Below, in pieces: positions 42,177-49,113 of a DNA stretch of 64,000 nt (within the stretch, counting starts at the first letter, position 1; each line of letters starts with the position of its first letter). Source of the DNA: an uncultured Pseudomonadota bacterium (lineage in GTDB: Bacteria > Pseudomonadota > Gammaproteobacteria > Steroidobacterales > Steroidobacteraceae); assembly GCA_903884235.1 (NCBI GenBank), contig CAISEB010000020.1:1-64000 (forward strand), written 5' to 3'. The notes under the pieces are model-generated. The model saw nothing but the letters and a program-made list of their open reading frames with translations. It was not told the origin of the DNA and searched no databases. The translations under genes were made by a program, and so were the position numbers.

Positions 42177-45109
42177 GACTTCATCCGCCCGCCACTGGCA
42201 TCGTAGTGGACGATCGAGGTCAGGCGGACGGCGCAGTCACCGATGCGCAGCGGGTCGCGCGCCGTCAGTACGGCTCCTTCTGCGTGGAGGCGGCTGACGA
42301 GCGCCAGGCCCACCCACTCACCGAGTGCAGGGCTATAGACGCTCGAAGTCACGTAGCCGCAGGGCCGGTTCGGTGCATCCGCCGCGGTCAGCTGCGCGCC
42401 GCCGTAGAAGCGCCCGCGACCGTCCACTGCGCGCACGCCGATCAGGCGCGGGCGCGTCGCCTCGCGGAAGGCCGGTCGATCGAGCAGGTCCCGGCCGATG
42501 CAGGGATTGCCGAGCTTGATCATCACGTCCATGCCGAGGTCCGCTGGCGTCGTCTGCCCGTTCAGCTCGGAGCTCACGAGATAGCCCTTCTCGACGCGCA
42601 GGATGTCGAGCGCCTCGAGGCCGTAGGGCTGCAAGCCGGCGGCGACCAGCGACTCCCAGAGGCCGACCGCGATGGCGGGGCGGCAGTGAAGCTCGAAGGC
42701 AAGTTCGCCGGAGAAGCTCGCGCGCAGCACGGCGAGGTCCTGGCCGCCATGCAGGCCGCGCGCGAACGCCATGTGCGTCAGCGCGTCGATCGATTCGGCC
42801 CACGACGCGCCGAGCACGGCGTTCAGTGCGGTGCGGCTGGTGGGGCCGGCGACGACGATCACCGCCCAGGCCTCGGTGACGTCCGTCACCGTGACCCCGC
42901 GACCACTCCACTCGGTGTCGCGGTAGTGCTCGAAGTGCGACAGCATGTGCGCGCCGTGACCGGAGCTCGTCGTCGCGAGGAAGCGGTCCTCGGCAAGCCG
43001 CAGCACGATGCCATCGTCGAGGACCATGCCGTCCTCGCGCAGGTTCACCATGTACTTGGACCGGCCGACCTTGATCGTGCTGGCCTTCGTCAGGTAGAGC
43101 GTGTCGAGGAAGGCAGCGGCGTCGGGCCCGGCCACCTCGATCTTGCCCAGCGTCGAACCGTCGACGATGCCACCGACCTCGCGCACTCGGCGCGCCTCGA
43201 CGATGCCCGCTTCGTACGCCGCGGGACCGTTCTGGGTGTAGTACCGGGGCCGCATCCACAGGTCCATCGGCTCCAGCACGCCGCCATGGGCGAGGTGCCA
43301 GTCGTACAGCGGCGTGCGCCGCGTGATGCGCAGGTTCTCATCGACCCGCAGCCCCGCGATCGATCGCATCGCCACCGAGTGGTAGGGCGGGCGCAGCCGG
43401 CTCGTGCCGACCTCGGCGAGCGGCTCGCCACGCAGCTCCGCGAGGATCGCCGCGCCGAGCAGGCCACCGATGCGCCCCTGGTCGGTGCCGAAGCCGAGCG
43501 CGGTGTATCGCTTGACGTGCTCGACGTCGATGAAGCCTTCCTCCAGCGTCGCGCGCAGGTCGGCCACGGTCGTGTCGTTCTGGTAGTCGATGAACTGCCG
43601 CTTCTCGCCAGCGCGATCGGCGGGCGAGCGCCAGAACGGCACCAGCCGCGGGGCGGGATCGCCCGCGCCCGTCGGCGCGGCGCTCGCATCGCTGCCGCGT
43701 CCGGCGACGCGCGCTGCATTTCGACCGGCCGCCGTGCCATCCGCGAGCACGGCGCCAAGCTCGAGGATGCCGTTGGCGCCACCGGCATTCGCACGCCCGG
43801 CAGGCTGTTCGGTCGCGACGAACGCGCCGAGTGACGCGTCGTAGCGCTTGGTGCCGCCCTCCTGGGTGCCGGCGTGGACCGATGGGCCCCATCCGCCACT
43901 CACGAGCAGCGCATCGCAGCCGAAATTGCGCGTCGCGCTGGGCGTCGCCAGTGGGGCAATCGTCGCCCCGCGCACCTCGCGACCGCCGCGTGCGGCGAGC
44001 ACGGCGTGCTCCGCGAGGCATTCCGTTCCGCCGGCCACGAGCGCCGCGCGCCGTGACGCCGCCGCGGCGCCGACGGCGTCGGCCGGGCGCGTGTCTACTA
44101 CGGCCCTGACGCGCATCCCGGCCGCGACGAGGCGCGTCGCCGCGGCGTAGGCGCGGTCGTGGTTCGCGAACAGGACCAGGGTCTTGCCGATCCGCACGCC
44201 GTAGCGCGCGAGGAACCGCTCCGCGGCACCGATCAGCATCACGCCCGGCAGGTCATTGTTGACGAACGCGATCGGTCGCTCGACCGCGCCGAGCGCGAGC
44301 ACGATCTGCTTCGGCCGGATCTTGTACATCGTGCTGCAGCCTGGCAGTCCGCCCGGCTCGAAGTGCGCGACATACTCGCCACCGTTGCCGGCAACGAGCG
44401 TGGTGGCCGTCAGGATTCGGGCACCGAGGCGATCGAGCTCGGCCAGCGTCGCGCGCACCCATTCGAGCGGCGCCTGACCGTCGATGGCTCCGCTCTCGAA
44501 TTCGAGCTCACCGCCGCAGACCGGCTCGCGCTCGACCAGGACGACGCGCGCTCCACCCCGCGCCGCTGCCAGGGCAGCGGCAAGCCCCGCGGCTCCGCCG
44601 CCGGCGACGAGCACGTCGCAGCTCGAGTGCTCGTGCGGGACTGGCGCGAGGTTCGCGTCGCGCGGCGCCGTCCCGAGGCCCGCAAGCGCGCGGATCGGCG
44701 CTTCCCAGGCATGCCACGACGGCCAGATGAAGGTCTTGTAGTAGAAGCCGGCGCCGAAGAATCCGCCCCCTGCCTGCAGCAGGGACGCCACGTCGTAGCG
44801 CAGCGACGGCCAGCGATTCTGGCTCCTCGCGACGAGCCCGTCGGTGAGCTCGAGCTGCGGCGCGTAGACGTTCGGGATGACGCAGGGATCGGTGCCGACC
44901 GTGAACAGTGCGTTCGGCTCCTCGGGACCGGCTGCGAGCACGCCACGCAGGCGGCGGTACTTCACGCTGCGTCCCATCGCCCGCACGCCATTGGCAAGCA
45001 GCGCCGAGGCGGCGGTGTCGCCGACCTGCCCCGTGTAGTCGCGTCCATCGAACCGGAAGCGGAGCGTCTCGCCGCGAAGGCGGGTGCCGCGACGCAGGTT
45101 GCCGCTCAT
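42173..45109 (-). CDS. soxA: Sarcosine oxidase alpha subunit
   Basis: The 978-residue alpha subunit holds NAD and the tetrahydrofolate-using domain. In order: N-terminal Fer2-like domain (about 1-100, GRSVKYRRLRGVLAAGPEEPNAL), NAD/FAD Rossmann domain (VLVAGGGAAGLAAALAAARGG near 168), a central domain, and the C-terminal GcvT/aminomethyltransferase domain (about 600-970) where the imine carbon is transferred to THF to give 5,10-methylene-THF. ATG 45109 overlaps the soxD stop by four bases and has GGAGGT six bases upstream. Together with SoxB it converts sarcosine to glycine. Confidence 0.95.
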   Translation of the reverse strand: MSGNLRRGTRLRGETLRFRFDGRDYTGQVGDTAASALLANGVRAMGRSVKYRRLRGVLAAGPEEPNALFTVGTDPCVIPNVYAPQLELTDGLVARSQNRWPSLRYDVASLLQAGGGFFGAGFYYKTFIWPSWHAWEAPIRALAGLGTAPRDANLAPVPHEHSSCDVLVAGGGAAGLAAALAAARGGARVVLVEREPVCGGELEFESGAIDGQAPLEWVRATLAELDRLGARILTATTLVAGNGGEYVAHFEPGGLPGCSTMYKIRPKQIVLALGAVERPIAFVNNDLPGVMLIGAAERFLARYGVRIGKTLVLFANHDRAYAAATRLVAAGMRVRAVVDTRPADAVGAAAASRRAALVAGGTECLAEHAVLAARGGREVRGATIAPLATPSATRNFGCDALLVSGGWGPSVHAGTQEGGTKRYDASLGAFVATEQPAGRANAGGANGILELGAVLADGTAAGRNAARVAGRGSDASAAPTGAGDPAPRLVPFWRSPADRAGEKRQFIDYQNDTTVADLRATLEEGFIDVEHVKRYTALGFGTDQGRIGGLLGAAILAELRGEPLAEVGTSRLRPPYHSVAMRSIAGLRVDENLRITRRTPLYDWHLAHGGVLEPMDLWMRPRYYTQNGPAAYEAGIVEARRVREVGGIVDGSTLGKIEVAGPDAAAFLDTLYLTKASTIKVGRSKYMVNLREDGMVLDDGIVLRLAEDRFLATTSSGHGAHMLSHFEHYRDTEWSGRGVTVTDVTEAWAVIVVAGPTSRTALNAVLGASWAESIDALTHMAFARGLHGGQDLAVLRASFSGELAFELHCRPAIAVGLWESLVAAGLQPYGLEALDILRVEKGYLVSSELNGQTTPADLGMDVMIKLGNPCIGRDLLDRPAFREATRPRLIGVRAVDGRGRFYGGAQLTAADAPNRPCGYVTSSVYSPALGEWVGLALVSRLHAEGAVLTARDPLRIGDCAVRLTSIVHYDASGGRMKS

Positions 45110-45348
45110 GTCGCACCTCCACCGAGGAGCGTCGTCTCGAGCACGGCGTCGGTCGACGGGTTGCGTCGCACGCGCAGCCACGCACGGCAGCCCAGCACGT
45201 GCTGCCAGTGCTCCGTGCTCTCGTCGAGGCGGGCGACGCGCTCGTAGACGCGGGCGTACGGACTGCTGCCCGGCTCCGGCAGTGTCTTGTGGAATTCGAA
45301 CTCCCGCAGCTCACGGGGCCCGCAGAACGGACAGGTCAGGCGGTTCAT
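45106..45348 (-). CDS. soxD: Sarcosine oxidase delta subunit
   Basis: An 80-residue zinc subunit. Cys6 and Cys9 (CPFCG) with His50 and Cys54 (HVLGC) match the Cys-Cys-His-Cys zinc site of known SoxD. The HW-x-H-x-x-GC-x-x-W block and the ending with RRNPST are family features. Its ATG overlaps the soxB stop and its stop overlaps the soxA start, each by four bases. The upstream open frame to 45510 is a shadow of soxB. Confidence 0.93.
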   Translation of the reverse strand: MNRLTCPFCGPRELREFEFHKTLPEPGSSPYARVYERVARLDESTEHWQHVLGCRAWLRVRRNPSTDAVLETTLLGGGAT

Positions 45349-46619
45349 AGGCGCACCGGGAACGGACCGCCGCCGCGTTCGTCGAGCAGGTGCCCGGTCT
45401 GGAATCGCGACAGCTTGAACGGCTTGATGAGATCGGGAGCGGTGCCGGTCGCGACGAGGGTCGCGCAGGCCGCGCCGGATGCAGGAATCGTCTTGAATCC
45501 GCCGTAGCACCAGCCCGCGTTCAGGAACACGTTGTCATGGCGCAGGCGGTCGATGATCGGGCTGCCGTCCATCGTCATGTCGTTGGTGCCGGCCCACTGG
45601 CGGACGATCTTGACGCCCGCCGCGCGCGGCAGCACAGCGACGGTTCCCTCGACGACGTTCTCGAGTCGCGACCACTGGCCTTCGCGCGTGTACGACGGGA
45701 AGCCGTCAAGGAACCCGCCCATGACGAGGCCGCCCTTGTCGGACTGCAGCACGTAGACCTCACCGTGGCCGGGATACACATAGATGATCACCGTGTTGAC
45801 CATCGGCTTGATCGGCTCGGTCACCATCGCCTGGAGCAGGTGCGTCTCGATCGGCAGCGGCATGCCGAGCATCGTGCCGATCATGCCGGTATGCCCGGCT
45901 GTCGCGAACAGGACCCGGTCGGCCTTCACGTAGCCACGCGAGGTCTCGACGCCCGTCGCGACACCCGCCGCCGTGCGCAGTCCCTGCACGTCGCAGTCCT
46001 CGATGATGTCGACGCCGTGGGCCGTCGCTGCGCGCGCATAGCCCCAGGCGACCGCATCGTGGCGCACCGTGCCGCCGCGGCGCTGCACCATGCCGCCGAA
46101 GATCGGGAACCGTCGCTGGCGCCTGGGCTCGAGCTCGGGACAGAAGCGCTCTAGCGCGGGCAGGTCGAGGAGTTCCGCGTCGATGCCGGCGAGGCGCATC
46201 GCATTGCCGCGGCGGGCCATGTCCTGCATGTCGCCATCCGACAGCGCGAGGTCGAGCACGCCACGCGGGCTGTACATCACGTTGTAGTTGAGGTCCTTCG
46301 ACAGCGTCTCCCAGCGGCGCAGCGAATCCTCGTAGAAGTAGTGGTTCTCCGGCAGCAGGTAGTTCGAGCGAACGATCGTCGTGTTGCGACCGACGTTCCC
46401 GTAGCCGACCAGCCGGCGTTCGAGCACCGCGACCTTCAAGCCATGGTCCCGGGCCAGGTGGTAGGCCGTCGCGAGCCCGTGGCCACCGGCACCGACGACG
46501 ACGACGTCATAGGCGTCCTTGAGCTTGCGGCCGGTCCACAACGGACTCCAGAAGCCGCCGCCGGAGAGGCGCGCGCGCAGCAGCGCGAGGGCGGAATAAC
46601 GCGGGATGGCGCCGGTCAT
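45345..46619 (-). CDS. soxB: Sarcosine oxidase beta subunit
   Basis: Catalytic flavoprotein of 424 residues that binds FAD noncovalently and FMN covalently. DVVVVGAGGHGLATAYHL (38-55) is the FAD site; GYGNVGRNTTIVRSNY is the family block around 72-87, and His187 in VRHDAVAWGYARAA is the predicted 8-alpha-histidyl-FMN residue. Sarcosine is oxidised here and the imine passes through a channel to SoxA. First gene of the four-gene soxBDAG set, 154 bases downstream of the BetI-like repressor gene on the same strand, with a hairpin between. Confidence 0.95.
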   Translation of the reverse strand: MTGAIPRYSALALLRARLSGGGFWSPLWTGRKLKDAYDVVVVGAGGHGLATAYHLARDHGLKVAVLERRLVGYGNVGRNTTIVRSNYLLPENHYFYEDSLRRWETLSKDLNYNVMYSPRGVLDLALSDGDMQDMARRGNAMRLAGIDAELLDLPALERFCPELEPRRQRRFPIFGGMVQRRGGTVRHDAVAWGYARAATAHGVDIIEDCDVQGLRTAAGVATGVETSRGYVKADRVLFATAGHTGMIGTMLGMPLPIETHLLQAMVTEPIKPMVNTVIIYVYPGHGEVYVLQSDKGGLVMGGFLDGFPSYTREGQWSRLENVVEGTVAVLPRAAGVKIVRQWAGTNDMTMDGSPIIDRLRHDNVFLNAGWCYGGFKTIPASGAACATLVATGTAPDLIKPFKLSRFQTGHLLDERGGGPFPVRL

Positions 46620-46722
46620 GGCGGGGACGTCCCGGGCCGGCGCCCGTTACAGTTCGTGTAGGTCACAGGTTCACTCGTCAGACACGCGGCCGCGGTGGTT
46701 CGAGAAGGCCGGGGAGCATACA

Positions 46723-46741
46723 CCGCGGTCACCGACCGCGG
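46723..46741 (-). terminator. Hairpin between the TetR gene and soxB
   Basis: CCGCGGTC-ACC-GACCGCGG is a perfect 8-bp stem with a 3-base loop, 33 bases past the TetR gene stop on the same strand. Without a T-run it may only attenuate. It implies soxBDAG could have its own promoter in the remaining 100 bases, but I see no convincing -35/-10 pair there. Confidence 0.4.
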
Positions 46742-46773
46742 AATCGCGGCAATTCGCACCGCCGGCACGCCAT

Positions 46774-47370
46774 TCACCTCACGCCGGCGACGGCCGCCAG
46801 CATCTGCGCGACGAGCGCGCGACGCCGTCGCGGTGGCAGCCGGGTGGGTTCGAAGGTCGATGCAATCCAGATGCCGTCGATGCCGGCGCTCAGCAGTTCC
46901 ACCGTGTCGCCGAGCGCCCGCGGCCTCGGCACCTCGCCGCGCCGGACGGCCTCCGACAGGTGGCGACGCAGGTGGCGGCGCCAGCGCGCGTAGTAGTCGC
47001 CATGCACCTTCGCGAGCGCCGGATTCTTGAGTGCACCATCCCAGAGGCTCACCCACACGCCCATGAACGTGGGCGCCCGCGGCGCCGGCACCATGAATTC
47101 GAGCGCAGCGCGCAGCCGGCCGAGACCGGGTTCGGCATGGGCGACCGCGGCATCCAGTTCCTTGAACGTCTGGTCCGCCATCCAGCGGAACGCGAATGCG
47201 ACCAGGTCGTCCTTGTCCCTGAAGTAGTGCCCGAGCACGCCGATGCTGAAGCCGCCTTCCGTTGCGATGCGGCGCACGGTCGCACCGCCGGAACCCTCCT
47301 TGCGGATCACCCGCACGGTGAGCGCAGCGATCTCCTCTCGGCGACGGGCGTGGTCGACGATCTTCGGCAT
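46774..47370 (-). CDS. TetR-family repressor, BetI-like
   Basis: A 198-residue regulator. The N-terminal HTH (about 10-60: TVRVIRKEGSGGATVRRIATEGGFSIGVLGHYFRDKDDLVAFAF) matches BetI, the choline/betaine-responsive repressor, including the H-Y-F at the end of the recognition helix; the C-terminal ligand domain follows (TFMGVWVSLWDGALKNPAL). It lies between soxBDAG (same strand) and the divergent MttB-DMGDH operon. A palindrome overlaps the opposing promoter, so it very probably represses that operon, and possibly its own, until a quaternary amine or derivative binds. Confidence 0.88.
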   Translation of the reverse strand: MPKIVDHARRREEIAALTVRVIRKEGSGGATVRRIATEGGFSIGVLGHYFRDKDDLVAFAFRWMADQTFKELDAAVAHAEPGLGRLRAALEFMVPAPRAPTFMGVWVSLWDGALKNPALAKVHGDYYARWRRHLRRHLSEAVRRGEVPRPRALGDTVELLSAGIDGIWIASTFEPTRLPPRRRRALVAQMLAAVAGVR

Positions 47371-47413
47371 CGAGCTCCCCGTTGCAGGCGCCGGCGGGCG
47401 GGCGATAGCCGCA

Positions 47414-47442
47414 ATTATAGCGGCGGACCGCGCGCCTGAACA
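47414..47442 (-). promoter_or_regulatory. Candidate promoter for the BetI-like gene
   Basis: On the minus strand a perfect TATAAT (47419 to 47414) is preceded at 17 bases by TGTTCA (47442 to 47437), a weak -35. Transcription would begin about 40 bases before the TetR-gene ATG at 47370. It lies a few bases from the operator-like palindrome at 47447-47460. Confidence 0.55.
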
Positions 47443-47446
47443 TTAA

Positions 47447-47460
47447 ATGACGATTGTCAT
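47447..47460. promoter_or_regulatory. Operator-like palindrome ATGAC-N4-GTCAT
   Basis: A perfect inverted repeat (ATGAC GATT GTCAT) whose right arm overlaps the -35 box of the rightward promoter. It lies just upstream of the leftward -35 in an AT-rich stretch of an otherwise GC-rich region. Position and size suit a TetR/BetI dimer that blocks both promoters. Confidence 0.6.
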
Positions 47461-47483
47461 AAATAAAAGCCGCGTGCTATAAA
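47454..47483 (+). promoter_or_regulatory. Sigma70-type promoter of the MttB-DMGDH operon
   Basis: TTGTCA at 47454-47459 and TATAAA at 47478-47483 are separated by 18 bases; both differ from consensus by one base. The predicted start site is about 65 bases before the TTG start of the MttB-like gene. The -35 lies inside the palindrome, consistent with repression by the neighbouring BetI-like protein. Confidence 0.65.
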
Positions 47484-47555
47484 AAGACGACGCCGAGCCG
47501 ACCAGCCGGGGGCGCGCACCCGCGCGTCGACTCGTGAACGGGCGGGAGAACAGCC

Positions 47556-49109
47556 TTGAGCGACCAGTCCACGTCCGGGCGCGCCACGCGCGCGACCTCG
47601 CGCGAGTCGAGGCGTGCCGCACGCGCGCAGCGCTCGGCGGTCAAGCTGCCGTACATCCGCCGCAAGCTGCCGACCGTGGAGCTGCTCAGTTCCGAGGCGG
47701 TCGAGGTCATCGAGGCGAACGCGGAGACCATCCTCGAGGAAGTCGGCATCGAATTCCGGCGCGATCCGGAGTCGCTGCGCCTCTGGCGCGAGTCCGGCGC
47801 CGACGTCAAGGGCGAACGCGTGCGCATCCCGCGCGGGCTCGCCCGGTCGCTGCTTAGCACCGCGCCGCGCGAATTCATGCTGCACGCCCGCAATCCGGAG
47901 CGGTCCGTCCGCTTCGGCGGCGATGCGACGGTGTTCTCGCCGGTGGGAGGTCCACCGTTCGTGACCGACCTCGACCGCGGACGGCGCTACGGCACGCTCG
48001 AGGACCTGCACAACTTCATCAAGCTCGCTCACACGGCGCCGGCGATCCACTTCTCCGGGGGCACGGCCGTCGAGCCCATGGACATCCCGGCCGGCAAGCG
48101 GCACCTCGATACGCAGTACGCGTACTTCCGCTACAGCGACCAGGGCTGCGAGGCGACGCCCGAGACGCCCGGGCACGCGGCGGACGCGGTCGACATGGCG
48201 CGCCTTCTCTTCGATGCGTCGTTCGTCGAGCGCAACGCGGTCGTGCTCGGCAACATCAATTCCAACTCGCCGCTCACCTTCGACGGCCGCATGCTCGGTG
48301 CCCTGCGCGTGTTCGCCGGCGCGAACCAGGGCACGATCATCGTGCCGGCGGTACTCGCCGGCGCCATGGGCCCGGTGACGACCGCCGGCTGCATGTCCGA
48401 GATCCTCGCCGAGACGCTCGCCGGCATGGCGCTGACCCAGCTCGTGCGGCCGGGGGCGCCGGTGATCATGGGGTCCTTCGTGGGGGCCATCTCGATGCGC
48501 TCCGGCGCGCCGACGTTCGGCACGCCCGAGGCCACGCAGATGATCTTTGCCACGGCGCAGCTGGCGCGCCGCCTCGGCGTGCCCTGCCGCAGCGGCGGCT
48601 CACTGTGCTCCTCGAAGGTGTCGGATGCGCAGGCTGCCTACGAGAGCGCGCACACGCTATTGCCGACGCTGCTCGCCGGGGTCAACCTCGTGACCCATGC
48701 CGCCGGCTGGCTCGAGGGCGGCCTCGTGTCCGGATACGAGAAGTTCGTGATGGACGTCGACCAGCTGGCGATGATGCAGGCGCTCGCGTCCGGCATGGAC
48801 ATCAGCGAGCGCGGCCAGGCGCTCGACGCGATCCGCGAGGTCGGGCCCGGCGGCCATTTCCTCGGCTGCGCCCACACCCAGGCGAACTTCGAGACGGCGT
48901 TCTACCAGTCCACGATCGCGGACTACTCGTCCTACGAGCAGTGGTCGATGGAAGGATCGCTGACCGCGGAGCAGCGCGCGAACGCGGTCTGGAAGAAGAT
49001 GCTCGCCGAGTACGAGGATCCGGGCCTGGATCCCGCCCGCGACGAGGCGTTGCTGGAGTACATGGCGAAGCGCCGCGCGGTACTGACCGACGCGATCGAG
49101 GAGGAGTAG
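47556..49109 (+). CDS. Trimethylamine methyltransferase (MttB) superfamily protein, non-pyrrolysine
   Basis: A 517-residue TIM-barrel methyltransferase. Family blocks are HFSGGTAVEPMDIP, NINSNSPLTFDGRMLGALRVFA, TTAGCMSEILAETLAG, CRSGGSLCSSKVSDAQAAYES and MDVDQLAMMQ. There is no in-frame amber codon, so it belongs to the large non-Pyl group whose characterised members demethylate quaternary amines (glycine betaine, proline betaine, carnitine) onto a corrinoid protein. Start is TTG 47556 with GGGAGAA seven bases upstream; the first 30 residues are Arg/Ser/Thr-rich. It opens the operon and is four bases from the DMGDH-like gene. No corrinoid partner or RamA-like activase is in the window. Confidence 0.9.
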   Translation: MSDQSTSGRATRATSRESRRAARAQRSAVKLPYIRRKLPTVELLSSEAVEVIEANAETILEEVGIEFRRDPESLRLWRESGADVKGERVRIPRGLARSLLSTAPREFMLHARNPERSVRFGGDATVFSPVGGPPFVTDLDRGRRYGTLEDLHNFIKLAHTAPAIHFSGGTAVEPMDIPAGKRHLDTQYAYFRYSDQGCEATPETPGHAADAVDMARLLFDASFVERNAVVLGNINSNSPLTFDGRMLGALRVFAGANQGTIIVPAVLAGAMGPVTTAGCMSEILAETLAGMALTQLVRPGAPVIMGSFVGAISMRSGAPTFGTPEATQMIFATAQLARRLGVPCRSGGSLCSSKVSDAQAAYESAHTLLPTLLAGVNLVTHAAGWLEGGLVSGYEKFVMDVDQLAMMQALASGMDISERGQALDAIREVGPGGHFLGCAHTQANFETAFYQSTIADYSSYEQWSMEGSLTAEQRANAVWKKMLAEYEDPGLDPARDEALLEYMAKRRAVLTDAIEEE

Positions 49110-49113
49110 GACC

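Noticed and set aside
46620-46773. A riboswitch (for example glycine type) upstream of soxB
   Set aside because: The gap is only 154 bases, contains one simple GC hairpin and none of the conserved tandem aptamer elements I would expect.
47556-49109. Pyrrolysine-containing MttB
   Set aside because: No in-frame amber codon occurs; the frame is continuous, so it is a non-Pyl family member and no pyl genes are needed.
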